From Mesorhizobium caraganae (GTDB lineage: Bacteria; Pseudomonadota; Alphaproteobacteria; Rhizobiales; Rhizobiaceae): a stretch of DNA of 64,000 nucleotides. Shown here one piece after another: positions 34,555 to 43,515 of this stretch. A program made the translations under genes and the position numbers. The notes beneath the pieces are model-generated. The model saw only the letters and a program-made list of their open reading frames with translations, was not told where the DNA came from and did not search any database. The stretch's first letter is position 1. Each line of letters opens with the position of its first letter. The stretch is from contig NZ_JAFCGY010000024.1 in NCBI RefSeq assembly GCF_016836705.1, positions 20,153 through 84,152 on the forward strand, in the 5' to 3' direction.

Positions 34555-34723
34555 CCGCCCCTGGCGCTTGTCGCCGAGGGCAAGACCGACTGGGAAATCT
34601 CGGTGATCCTCGGCGTCGCCCAGGCGACGGTGCGCTTCCATGTCGACAATGCACGGCGCAAAGCTGGGCGCCGTCAACCGCACCCAAGCGGTGGCGAGGC
34701 TGGTGAACCAGCGGCTCATATAG
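34555..34723 (+). pseudogene. Remnant of a LuxR-type helix-turn-helix domain
   Basis: Plus-strand bases 34561-34659 encode LALVAEGKTDWEISVILGVA then QATVRFHVDNARRK, a LuxR/FixJ HTH, and after a shift of one base near 34660-34662 the frame continues as LGAVNRTQAVARLVNQRLI and a stop at 34721. One extra A in CGCAAAGCTG explains the shift. The sensor half and the first HTH residues are missing, as no matching frame exists upstream to glyA. It is therefore a 5-prime truncated, frameshifted fragment of a regulator such as a VisR or quorum-type protein. Confidence 0.75.
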
Positions 34724-34748
34724 GCCGAGACCAGCCAGAGCGGCGCAA

Positions 34749-34781
34749 CAAAAAAGGCCGCCTTTCAGGCGGCCTTTTGTT
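34749..34781. terminator. Bidirectional terminator after the LuxR remnant
   Basis: AAAAAAGGCCGCC and GGCGGCCTTTTGT pair around TTTCA, with A-run before and T-run after. It stands 16 bases from the stop of the L,D-transpeptidase gene, so it can end that minus-strand transcript. Confidence 0.9.
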
Positions 34782-34796
34782 AATTATATCAAATAT

Positions 34797-36050
34797 TTAT
34801 AGCGAAGATGTGATCTGCAGTTCGCTGGCGCCATCGAGTGCGTAGACGTCGTCGCGGAACTGCACAACGCCAGGTCCTGTCGACCATGCCGACAGATAGA
34901 GGAAGTGGACCGGCACCGGGTTGACGACCTGCACAGGCGTGTTCTCACCGGTCTTGATGGTCGCCTCGAAATGCTGGCGGTCCCAACCGGGGGTATCGCG
35001 CAGGATCCAGGTGACGAGGTCGCGCACGTTCTGCACGCGCACGCAGCCCGAGGAATCGAAGCGCATCATCTTGCCGAACAGGCTCTGCTGCGGCGTGTCG
35101 TGCATGTAGACGCCGTCCGGGCTCGGGAAGTTGATCTTGACCGAGGCCATGGCGTTGCCGGAGCCCGGATCCTGGCGGAAGCGGTATTTCGCGGCATCGT
35201 CCGTCGACCAGTCGACGTTCATCGGATCGACTTCGCTGCCATCCGGCGCGAACAGGCGGATATGACTGTCCTTGAGATAGTTGGGGTCCTTCCGCATCAG
35301 CGGAATGATGTCCTTGCGCACGATCGAGACCGGCGCGTTCCAGTAGGGATTGACAATGATCTCGTTGATCTTGGAATTGACCACCGGCGTCTGGCGATCG
35401 ATCTTGCCGACGATTGCGGTGTGACGCAACACGACGCGGTCGTTCTCGACCGCCTCGATCTGTGCCGCCGGAATGTCGACCAGTACATAACGGCTGCCCA
35501 GCGTGCCGGCCTTTTCGCGCAGCCGCTCCAGATTGGTCTGCAGCTGGCCGAGCCGGATCTGCGCCGAAACATTCATCGCGGCATAGGTGTATTTGCCCAT
35601 GGCACCGTCTGCCGGCAGGCCGTGGCGGGTCTGGAAGCGCTTGACCGCCGCATCGACATAGGAATCGAACGACGTCGAAATGCCGGCGCTCTGCGCCAGG
35701 TCGCCCGAAATTATCAGCCGCTTGCGCAGCGGCACGACATCCGGATCGTCGACGCCGAGTTGTAGCTTCTTGGTCGCCGGAACGTCTTGCCAACCGCCCT
35801 GGGCGACAATATTCTGATACTGTGCCACCGCCTGTTCGGTGAAAGCGACCGTCTGCAGGCTGAAGATCGGCAGCGTCGAGGCGACCTTGCCGCCTTCCGA
35901 GGCGCGGGCGTCGAACTGGTCGTCCCAATTGCCGCGGGCCGAGGATTTCAGGATATCGTCGATGACGTCCTGCGCGCTGGCGACATTACCGACCATGGCG
36001 ACGGCGAGCGCGGAGGCTCCGGAAAGGAAAAAGCGGCGGCTGGTTCTCAT
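34797..36050 (-). CDS. L,D-transpeptidase (YcbB/LdtP-like), Tat-type signal
   Basis: A 417-residue periplasmic enzyme that makes 3-3 cross-links in peptidoglycan or links lipoproteins to it. The N-terminus SRRFFLSGASALAVAMVG has a twin-arginine-like motif. A peptidoglycan-binding stretch (VDAAVKRFQTRHGLPADGAM) precedes the YkuD domain. The catalytic motif is complete: GVYMHDTPQQSLFG then FDSSGCVRVQNVRDL, with the Cys in S-x-G-C-x-R. ATG 36050 is chosen for the signal peptide. Its neighbour at 36956 is an LdtR-type regulator; in Liberibacter and other rhizobia LdtR activates such a gene. A palindrome sits 34 bases upstream. Confidence 0.9.
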   Translation of the reverse strand: MRTSRRFFLSGASALAVAMVGNVASAQDVIDDILKSSARGNWDDQFDARASEGGKVASTLPIFSLQTVAFTEQAVAQYQNIVAQGGWQDVPATKKLQLGVDDPDVVPLRKRLIISGDLAQSAGISTSFDSYVDAAVKRFQTRHGLPADGAMGKYTYAAMNVSAQIRLGQLQTNLERLREKAGTLGSRYVLVDIPAAQIEAVENDRVVLRHTAIVGKIDRQTPVVNSKINEIIVNPYWNAPVSIVRKDIIPLMRKDPNYLKDSHIRLFAPDGSEVDPMNVDWSTDDAAKYRFRQDPGSGNAMASVKINFPSPDGVYMHDTPQQSLFGKMMRFDSSGCVRVQNVRDLVTWILRDTPGWDRQHFEATIKTGENTPVQVVNPVPVHFLYLSAWSTGPGVVQFRDDVYALDGASELQITSSL

Positions 36051-36390
36051 CGACGTTCCAGACATTCTTGTAGCGTTTGGCGCGTAGCGTTCCGCTACTT
36101 GCTCGATCATTGGGCGATATCGCCCGCACTCTAAAGTTGGCACTGTTAACAATTAGCCAACCATGACCTGCATCACTCAGCCGTAAAAAGCGGACTGCGA
36201 TGCGACATTGCAGGCGCGCCGATGGCTTACGCCGCTGCATCACCCGCATCCTCGCTTCCACCGCGAATATGGCGGCAACGTGGCTTTGCGTCGAATTTGG
36301 ACCCGCCAGCAATCTGAAATGGAATGACCGGTGCTTTTCGGCACCGTCCCCTGACTTGTTCCCTCAAAGCCCGAGTCTCGCTGGTCCGGC
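36051..36390. other. Intergenic region upstream of the L,D-transpeptidase
   Basis: About 340 bases without a convincing gene. The transpeptidase promoter should lie in the left part, where the palindrome at 36084-36098 is found. The right part holds only short open frames without ribosome sites. Confidence 0.5.
36070..36098. promoter_or_regulatory. Candidate operator upstream of the L,D-transpeptidase
   Basis: The perfect inverted repeat GTAGCG-TTC-CGCTAC spans 36084-36098, and a third GTAGCG stands at 36070-36075. It is 34 bases from the transpeptidase start. A winged-helix protein such as LdtR could bind it; this is inference. Confidence 0.45.
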
Positions 36391-36768
36391 TCAGTTCTTT
36401 GCGTTGCCTGCCAGCTCCGAACAGCGTTGCAACACCTGGTTCTCCGGATAGCGCAGCAGCTTGTTGTCATCGAGCTTGAGCAGCAGCGTTCGTCTTTTGT
36501 CGACGCTCTGCTCATCGTCCGAGCAGGTCATGTCGAGAATGATGACGTCCAGGCCTTTCAGTTTCTGGACTTTTTGCACGCTACAGCCGACTTCCCACAT
36601 GTCCGCCGATTTGTCGGTGAACGTCACGATGGAGTCATTGTTGTCGCACGGGCTCGAGCCTTCACTGGCGAAGGCGCCCTGCCACCACTCCTGCGCAAAC
36701 GCCATTTGCGGCGCGGCCAAGAGCATCATTGCAACCGGATAGATTTTGAGATTGTTGCCTAAACGCAT
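36391..36768 (-). CDS. Small secreted protein, unknown function
   Basis: A 125-residue exported protein. Signal peptide MRLGNNLKIYPVAMMLLAAP-QMAFA with an AFA-Q site. The mature domain carries four cysteines (SPCDN, EVGCS, DMTCSDD, LQRCSEL) and is acidic, which fits two disulfides in the periplasm. ATG 36768 has GGAGGGG seven bases upstream, a strong site. I do not recognise the family. It lies between ldtR and the transpeptidase, on the same strand, and could belong to the same envelope-stress regulon. Confidence 0.7.
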   Translation of the reverse strand: MRLGNNLKIYPVAMMLLAAPQMAFAQEWWQGAFASEGSSPCDNNDSIVTFTDKSADMWEVGCSVQKVQKLKGLDVIILDMTCSDDEQSVDKRRTLLLKLDDNKLLRYPENQVLQRCSELAGNAKN

Positions 36769-36865
36769 GCTGTCCCCTCCGGGCGGTGAGATTAGGCATT
36801 GCGGAGGCGAAAGCAAACCGCGGCAAGGCGCGGCGTGGTCAAATGGTGGTCACAGCCATGATCGC

Positions 36866-36898
36866 AAAAAGGACCGACGCCCCCCGGCGCCGGTCCTT
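36866..36898 (-). terminator. Rho-independent terminator after ldtR
   Basis: On the minus strand AAGGACCGGCGCC and GGCGTCGGTCCTT pair around GGGG with one mismatch, followed by TTTTTG. It lies 58 bases past the ldtR stop. Confidence 0.85.
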
Positions 36899-36955
36899 CA
36901 TTTGCTTTCCCCCGGCCGCGCTTCTTCTGGCGCGGCTCGCGTTCCGATGTCCGGA

Positions 36956-37471
36956 TTACATCCGGTAGGCGATGGTGTCGTTCCAGAAACGATCCAGGCG
37001 CTGCAGCGCGCGGTTCATCTGCTTGAACTCTTCGCTGTTGATGCCGCCGACCTGTTCGATCGAGCCGACATGGCGCTCATAAAGACCGGCGACGACATCG
37101 GCCACTTCATTGCCCTTCGGCGTCAGCGAGACGCGGACCGAACGGCGGTCGATGCGCGAGCGCTGATGGTTGATGAAGCCGAGATCGACCAGCTTCTTCA
37201 GATTGTAGGAGACGTTCGAGCCGAGATAGTAGCCACGCGAACGCAACTCGCCGGCGGTCAGCTCGGAGTTGCCGATGTTGAACAGAAGCAACGCCTGGAT
37301 GGCATTGATGTCGGAACGGCCGTTGCGGTCGAACTCGTCCTTGATCACGTCAAGCAGACGGCGATGCAGACGCTCCACCAGCTGCAGCGATTCCATGTAA
37401 AGCGAACGGATAGCCTCGCGGCGATCGTCGGATACGTTGGCGGTCTTCGCCGCCGGACGCGAATTGATCAT
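36956..37471 (-). CDS. ldtR: MarR-family regulator LdtR
   Basis: A 171-residue winged-helix regulator. The N-terminal dimer helix is RREAIRSLYMESLQLVERLH; the HTH and wing are ELTAGELRSRGYYLGSNVSY and LKKLVDLGFINHQRSRIDRR. The YYLGSNVSYNLKKLVD string is characteristic of the LdtR group of Rhizobiales, which controls L,D-transpeptidase and osmotic-stress genes in Liberibacter. Here it lies upstream of the small secreted protein and the transpeptidase on the same strand, consistent with that role. It ends at a terminator, so it is not read through into them. The match to LdtR is from memory of the family, not a search. Confidence 0.8.
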   Translation of the reverse strand: MINSRPAAKTANVSDDRREAIRSLYMESLQLVERLHRRLLDVIKDEFDRNGRSDINAIQALLLFNIGNSELTAGELRSRGYYLGSNVSYNLKKLVDLGFINHQRSRIDRRSVRVSLTPKGNEVADVVAGLYERHVGSIEQVGGINSEEFKQMNRALQRLDRFWNDTIAYRM

Positions 37472-37674
37472 TGTCTTTGCCTCTCGTTTGTCGCCCTGGT
37501 GATTTTTTGTTTTTCACCTTGATCGCGACACTATCGAATACTCATAAAATTCGACTTAAACGCTAGGGCTAACAAGAGCTTACCGGTAATAGGTTTCGGA
37601 AGACGCTTAACGAACGGTCACCCGAGCAAGGATAATTAACCTAAAGATTTAGCCAATGGCGGCGGGGCGGCGCT

Positions 37675-38097
37675 TCAGGCGCGCGTGGGGCGCTTCTGCA
37701 TCCAGATCACGACGCGAAAGACGACATAAAGCAGCGCCACCGCGAAGTGCGAAAACAGGATCAGCGGCCGGTGGCCGAACAGATCGGGAAAGCCGGCATA
37801 CATGATGATCTCGGTGACGGCGCAAATGAACCAGATCACCGGGCCCCAGGAGGCCAGCATCCACAGGCCGGCCGCGGCGAATGGAAAGAACACGGCCAGC
37901 ATCACCGCCGCGACCTGCCAGTGCACCGGCATCAGGTCGAAGCGCCACAGCGCACCGGGATAAAAGCCGATCAGCCGGATCCAGTACAGGATGCCGAACA
38001 ACAGGCAGTAGCCGGCGATGACGCGCTGGAACCAGGCGAAGATGATTTCGACGCCCGAGGGCTGCAGCACGACGCGCCGTGACGTGACCTCGCTCAC
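37675..38097 (-). CDS. Small polytopic membrane protein (DUF6163-like)
   Basis: A 140-residue inner-membrane protein with about four helices: IIFAWFQRVIAGYCLLFGIL, WQVAAVMLAVFFPFAAAGLW, WGPVIWFICAVTEIIMYAGF and LFSHFAVALLYVVFRVVIWM. GTG 38097 overlaps the stop of the hydratase-like gene as GTGA and has GGAG upstream, so it is translationally coupled. The family is common next to HIBCH-like genes in rhizobia, to my recollection. No function is known. Confidence 0.72.
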   Translation of the reverse strand: MSEVTSRRVVLQPSGVEIIFAWFQRVIAGYCLLFGILYWIRLIGFYPGALWRFDLMPVHWQVAAVMLAVFFPFAAAGLWMLASWGPVIWFICAVTEIIMYAGFPDLFGHRPLILFSHFAVALLYVVFRVVIWMQKRPTRA

Positions 38098-39131
38098 AGA
38101 TCGAGCTCCTGTTCGAGCGGCGCGAAATATGCGTCGACCGAAGCCGCGTCGACTTCGGCGAGGCTTGCCGGCCGCCATTGCGGCGTCGAGCCCTTGTCGA
38201 TGATGGCGGCGCGGATGCCTTCATAGAAGTCGTGGCCGGTCAGCATGCGGTTGAGGATGCGGAACTCCATCTTCATGCAGGCTTCCATCGACAAAGTCAG
38301 CCCGGCGCTGATCTGGCGCCAGGCGACATTGAGACTGGTGGGCGAGCGGGTGCGGATTGTGGCCAGCGTCTTGGCGGCAAATTCGTCGGCGCCGGCCGCC
38401 CGTTCCAGGCTGGTGATGATATCAGCCAGCGAAGGTTGGGCAAAATGGCGGGCGATCGCTTCCAGCATCGGCTGGCCGGTCTCGCGCTTGGCCGGCACGA
38501 AAAAGCCGCGCAGCACCGATTCCGGATCGCCATTGGCGCAGAGCCGGTCGAGGAACGCAGATTGGTCAGCGGCCTTGATGGTGTGGGTGGCCAGGCCCGA
38601 CCACAGCGCATCGCCATAGCGGATACGGTTGCCGGTCAGTGCCAGGTACATGCCGAAGCTGCCGCCGAGGTCCGGCAGAAGGTGGCTGCCGCCGACATCG
38701 GGGAAAAAGCCGATGCCGACTTCAGGCATGGCGAACTGGGCGTTCTCGGTCAGCACCCGGTGCGAGCCGTGGAACGAGATGCCGACGCCGCCGCCCATAA
38801 CGATGCCGTCGATCAGCGCGACATAAGGCTTTTTGAAGCTGTTGATACGGGCATTGAGCCGGTATTCGTCGGCGAAGAACTCGACCGGCGGCTTTCCGGC
38901 GCGGGCCTCATAGACATGCATGATGTCACCGCCGGCTGAAAACGCCCTGCCCTCGGCCTTGACGACGACGACATCGACGCCGGCATCCTGCTCAAAAGCG
39001 TTCAGCGCCTTGTCCAGCGCCTTGATCATGCGATGCGTCAGCGCATTGAGCGCCTGCGGCCGCGTCAGCGTGGCGACGCCTGCCTTGCCCAACCGTTCAA
39101 AGCGGATCTCGTCGCCGCCGCCAAAATCCAT
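38094..39131 (-). CDS. Enoyl-CoA hydratase/isomerase family, HIBCH-like hydrolase
   Basis: A 345-residue crotonase-fold enzyme, most like 3-hydroxyisobutyryl-CoA hydrolase of valine breakdown. The oxyanion hole is in AEGRAFSAGGDIMHVYEARA and VALIDGIVMGGGVGISFHGS. The MPEVGIGFFPDVGGSHLLPD segment contains the Glu and Asp that distinguish HIBCH from simple hydratases. The C-terminal lobe with WRQISAGLTLSMEACMKMEF and DFYEGIRAAIIDK also fits that subfamily. Its last bases overlap the start of the membrane-protein gene. Whether it acts on valine intermediates or another branched acyl-CoA cannot be told. Confidence 0.88.
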   Translation of the reverse strand: MDFGGGDEIRFERLGKAGVATLTRPQALNALTHRMIKALDKALNAFEQDAGVDVVVVKAEGRAFSAGGDIMHVYEARAGKPPVEFFADEYRLNARINSFKKPYVALIDGIVMGGGVGISFHGSHRVLTENAQFAMPEVGIGFFPDVGGSHLLPDLGGSFGMYLALTGNRIRYGDALWSGLATHTIKAADQSAFLDRLCANGDPESVLRGFFVPAKRETGQPMLEAIARHFAQPSLADIITSLERAAGADEFAAKTLATIRTRSPTSLNVAWRQISAGLTLSMEACMKMEFRILNRMLTGHDFYEGIRAAIIDKGSTPQWRPASLAEVDAASVDAYFAPLEQELDL

Positions 39132-39318
39132 CGTCAGAGATTCCCTCCCCGCGCCTGCGGGACTGAAGTGCTAAAGGCGGCGCATGGGTGCGTCAACCGG
39201 CGGAGGGTGGTTTGGATTTCGCAATGGAACGCGACCGTGCTTTGCCCCAGGCAAAAATGCGGGCAAAATTGCCGGCGAAACACCATCTCAGCCTGTCTTG
39301 TGATCCAAGAGCAAACGC

Positions 39319-39825
39319 ATGACGATTGAAACCGCAGCGCCGGGCTATGGCTGGGAAATGCCGAAAAAGTTCGACCCCGACGATGTGCTCAGCCGTCCGC
39401 TGATGGCCAACCTGGCGACCGTGACCGCGGATGGCGCGCCCCGCAATGCGCCGATGTGGTTTATCTGGGAGGACGATGCGATCTGGCTGCTCGGCTCAAC
39501 CGAGGCAAGTGCTGCTGTCAAACACCTCGAGCGCGACCCGCGCTGCGCGGTGGAGATCGTCCATTTCGACAATGAGGCCGGCATCCTGCTGCATCTCGGC
39601 CTGCGCGGCGCGGCCACCATCGAGCCGATGTCGCCCGACCGCTTCAAACGACTGCTGCATAAATATCTGGGTCCCGAGGCGACCTGGAACCGCTGGTTCG
39701 TCAACACCGTGGCCGATTTCGACCATCCGAACGGACGCCTGATCCGGCTCGCACGGGAGAGCATCTTCACTAACAATGTGTCATTCTTCAAAACCGGACC
39801 CGAGCTGGCGTGGCCACCGAAGTGA
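39319..39825 (+). CDS. Pyridoxamine 5-phosphate oxidase-like split-barrel protein
   Basis: A 168-residue flavin- or F420-binding split barrel. Family pattern: LMANLATVTADGAPRNAPMW FIWED in the first sheet, then SAAVKHLERDPRCAVEIVHF and LHLGLRGAATIEPM. Such proteins reduce small molecules or heme-like compounds using FMN; the specific activity is unknown. It reads on the plus strand ahead of hemB, with about 85 bases between, and may share its promoter region. Confidence 0.8.
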   Translation: MTIETAAPGYGWEMPKKFDPDDVLSRPLMANLATVTADGAPRNAPMWFIWEDDAIWLLGSTEASAAVKHLERDPRCAVEIVHFDNEAGILLHLGLRGAATIEPMSPDRFKRLLHKYLGPEATWNRWFVNTVADFDHPNGRLIRLARESIFTNNVSFFKTGPELAWPPK

Positions 39826-39910
39826 TGACGGAGATCGCCTGGCACAATCGTGTCGCATTGGTCAGCGGCAAGGGCTCGTGGTAAAAGCCGCCCGATCCGG
39901 AGTTATGGCG

Positions 39911-40942
<1,032 letters not shown>

Positions 40943-40970
40943 CCGCGCCGTGGCCACCCTGCTCCACCTC

Positions 40971-41627
40971 CTAAAATTCCACGTCGAGTTCGATAATGTC
41001 CTCGGGCTCGGCAAGCGCGTCCCGCGTCCACTCCTGCATCAGCGACCAGTCGAGGATCACCTCGCAATAGCCCGCGTGTGGCGCTTCGAGCTCAACCGCA
41101 TAGGTGCGGAAACGGGTGCAGACCGGCGCATACATCGCGTCGGCCACGGTCGGCGAGGAGCCGAACATAAACGGCCCGCCATAGGCTGCCAGGCATTCGG
41201 ACCAGATCGTCTTGATCCGCTCCACGTCCGGGCGCGCGCCGGAAAAGATCTTGAAGCTCTTGTGCCGGGCTTTCAGGCTCATCGGCAGCGCCGAGCGCAA
41301 ATTGTGAAAGCCTGAATGCATCTCGCCTGATACCGCACGGCAATGCGCGCGCGCCACGCGGTCTGCAGGTAGCAGACCGGCATCCGGCATCGTCTCGGCC
41401 AGATATTCTGCGATCGCCAGCGTGTCCCACACGGTCACCCCGTCATGGGTCAGCCGCGGCACCAGCACCGATGGTGACAGGAGCAGCAATTCCTGCCGTT
41501 GTTCGGGGTCATCGATGTCGATGCGCTTCTCCTCGAACTCCAGCCCGGCCATGCGGCAGAGTAGCCAGCCACGCAAGGACCAGGAGGAATAGTTCTTCGA
41601 CGAGATCGTCAACGTCGCCTTGGTCAT
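40971..41627 (-). CDS. Glutathione S-transferase family protein
   Basis: A 218-residue GST. N-terminal thioredoxin fold TLTISSKNYSSWSLRGWLLC, pocket VLVPRLTHDGVTVWDTLAIA with cis-Pro, then EYLAETMPDAGLLPAD and the helical domain MYAPVCTRFRTYAVEL. The SSWSLRGW N-terminal serine motif fits zeta/beta-like bacterial GSTs. Divergent from phaZ, sharing about 110 bases of upstream DNA. ATG 41627 is used; an upstream frame extension has no ribosome site. Substrate unknown. Confidence 0.85.
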   Translation of the reverse strand: MTKATLTISSKNYSSWSLRGWLLCRMAGLEFEEKRIDIDDPEQRQELLLLSPSVLVPRLTHDGVTVWDTLAIAEYLAETMPDAGLLPADRVARAHCRAVSGEMHSGFHNLRSALPMSLKARHKSFKIFSGARPDVERIKTIWSECLAAYGGPFMFGSSPTVADAMYAPVCTRFRTYAVELEAPHAGYCEVILDWSLMQEWTRDALAEPEDIIELDVEF

Positions 41628-41673
41628 GCCGTCGGCCCTCCTAGCCCCTTTGCCGGCAACAATCCTCTCGCAA

Positions 41674-41689
41674 TGCACAAAATTTTGCA
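41674..41689. promoter_or_regulatory. TGCA-N8-TGCA palindrome upstream of phaZ
   Basis: TGCACAAAATTTTGCA lies 50 bases before phaZ and 46 bases before the divergent GST gene. TGC-rich inverted sites of this kind bind PhaR-type regulators in other alphaproteobacteria; assignment here is a guess. Confidence 0.4.
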
Positions 41690-41739
41690 CTAGATTTTTT
41701 GCGCTGCCACATGGCGGCTTCGGAATGGGATGCATCTCG

Positions 41740-42948
41740 ATGCTGTACCAGGCCTACCAGCTTCAGGACGACCTCATCGCCCCGTCGCGTTTTTTCGCCG
41801 ATCTCTTGCGCTCGGCGATGAGCAGCATGGTTTCAGGCGACAGCGTAAAGCAGCGCCTTGCCGCCGGGCTGGAGATGATCGGCCGCTTCAAGCTCACCCA
41901 TACGCGACCGGATTTCGACATCAGATCCGTCAGGGTCGGCAATCGCGACGTACCGGTCACCGTCGAGACAGCACTCGAGCTGCCGTTCGGGACGTTGCTG
42001 CGCTTCGCCAAGGACATGGATACGCGCCAGCCCAAGGTGATGGTGATCGCCCCTTTGTCGGGCCACTTCTCGACGCTGCTGCGCGGTACGGTGGAGACGC
42101 TGCTGGCAGACCACGAGGTCTACATTACCGACTGGGCCAATGCCCGTGACGTACCGCTCGTCGCCGGCCGCTTCGGCGTGGATGACCATGTCGACTACAT
42201 CATCCGCTTTCTCGAAGCGATTGGCCCGGGCGCGCACTTACTGGCGGTCTGCCAGCCCTGCGTCCAGGCGCTTGCCGCAGTCGCCGTGATGTCCGAGGAC
42301 AAGCATCCTGCGACACCGCGCTCGATGACGCTGATGGCGGGGCCGATCGATCCGCGCGAGAGTCCGACCAAGGTCAACGAGTTCGCCGTCAGCAAGTCGC
42401 TGGCGTGGTTCCAGAGTTCCGTCATTTCGCGCGTGCCGTGGCGCCATGCCGGCGGCGGACGCCGCGTCTATCCGGGCTTTCTGCAGCTTGCCGCGTTCAT
42501 GGCCATGAACATGGATCGCCATAAGAAGGCCCACCAAAAACTGCATGACCATCTGGCGACTGGCGAGACCGCCGAGGCCGAGAAGATAAAAACCTTCTAC
42601 GACGAGTATCTGGCGGTGCTCGACCTCACCGAAGAATTCTATCTCGAAACCATCGACCGCGTGTTCCAGAAGGCGGAGCTCGCCACCGGTACGTTCACGT
42701 TCCGGGGCAGCCCGGTCGATCCGGGCGCGATCCGCAACACGGCGCTGCTGACCGTCGAGGGCGGGCGCGACGACATCTGCGCCCTCGGTCAGACCTCGGC
42801 CGCGCATGAATTGTGCCGGTCGCTGCGTCCGCATCTGAAGCGCCATCATTTGCAGGCCAATGTCGGCCATTACGGTGTCTTCAACGGCAAGCGCTGGGAG
42901 CGCGAAATCTATCCGGCCGTGCGCAATCTCATCCTGTCGATGGAATAG
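41740..42948 (+). CDS. phaZ: Intracellular polyhydroxyalkanoate depolymerase
   Basis: A 402-residue enzyme that mobilises stored polyhydroxybutyrate granules. The N-terminus MLYQAYQLQDDLIAPSRFFA is diagnostic of the intracellular PhaZ family. The nucleophile elbow is HLLAVCQPCVQALAAV, in which cysteine takes the place of the lipase serine. The catalytic Asp region TVEGGRDDICALGQ and His region NVGHYGVFNGKRWE also fit. ATG 41740 is the family start; upstream in-frame codons are possible but unusual. A strong terminator follows. PHB turnover is central to rhizobial carbon storage. Confidence 0.93.
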   Translation: MLYQAYQLQDDLIAPSRFFADLLRSAMSSMVSGDSVKQRLAAGLEMIGRFKLTHTRPDFDIRSVRVGNRDVPVTVETALELPFGTLLRFAKDMDTRQPKVMVIAPLSGHFSTLLRGTVETLLADHEVYITDWANARDVPLVAGRFGVDDHVDYIIRFLEAIGPGAHLLAVCQPCVQALAAVAVMSEDKHPATPRSMTLMAGPIDPRESPTKVNEFAVSKSLAWFQSSVISRVPWRHAGGGRRVYPGFLQLAAFMAMNMDRHKKAHQKLHDHLATGETAEAEKIKTFYDEYLAVLDLTEEFYLETIDRVFQKAELATGTFTFRGSPVDPGAIRNTALLTVEGGRDDICALGQTSAAHELCRSLRPHLKRHHLQANVGHYGVFNGKRWEREIYPAVRNLILSME

Positions 42949-42976
42949 GTTTTGCCCACAGGGACGCTGAAGAGAT

Positions 42977-43012
42977 AGCCGGAACCCGAACGTACCGGGT
43001 TCCGGCTTTTCC
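42977..43012. terminator. Rho-independent terminator between phaZ and DUF1330 gene
   Basis: AGCCGGAACCCG and CGGGTTCCGGCTTTTCC pair around AACGTAC on the plus strand. The DUF1330 gene converges and its stop lies at the next base. Confidence 0.9.
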
Positions 43013-43339
43013 TCACGCCTTCGGCAGATAAGGGATCGTTCCGGCCAGGTCGGTATCGTCGATCAGCTGGAAGCGGCTGTCGCTGCCCTTCTGGCGCTCC
43101 GCCACAAACGGGGCGTATTGCGGATCGTTGGTGAAGGCTTCGGCTGCCTTTGCCGACGGAAACGCCATGATGGCGATCAGGCTGGTGTCGAGCGGCTTGC
43201 CCTCGAGCGTCTTCACATTGCCGCTGCGGGCGAGATACTTGCCGCCATGCTTGTGCACGAGGTCGTGCACCGAAGCGGCATAGGCCGGCACCCATTTGTC
43301 GTCCTTCACCTTGATGTCTGCGATCACGTAAGCGGTCAT
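43013..43339 (-). CDS. DUF1330 family protein
   Basis: A 108-residue dimeric alpha/beta barrel (ferredoxin-like) protein. MTAYVIADIKVKDDKWVPAY, HKHGGKYLARSGNVKTLEGK, and IAIMAFPSAKAAEAFTNDPQ YAPF are the family pattern. Function is unknown; relatives are sometimes induced with efflux or degradation genes. It diverges from the broken HxlR-type gene at 43516, which is probably its former regulator. Confidence 0.88.
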   Translation of the reverse strand: MTAYVIADIKVKDDKWVPAYAASVHDLVHKHGGKYLARSGNVKTLEGKPLDTSLIAIMAFPSAKAAEAFTNDPQYAPFVAERQKGSDSRFQLIDDTDLAGTIPYLPKA

Positions 43340-43515
43340 TGTCTAACTCCTCATGGATCGGCGCCGGACTGCCCGGCGACGTGACCGCCGCCTCGCATGA
43401 CGGCGCCGGGCCCCTCCAGTCACCAAACTGTACCAGGGGGACCAGTACAGCTTCTGTACTGGCTGATCTCAGGTTTTCTGAATAAGGTTCGGCAACTTCT
43501 TTTGGAGATCGCCAC

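Noticed and set aside
33384..34706. 440-residue plus-strand frame opposite glyA
   Set aside because: Shadow of glyA on the other strand that happens to run on into the LuxR remnant region; no family features.
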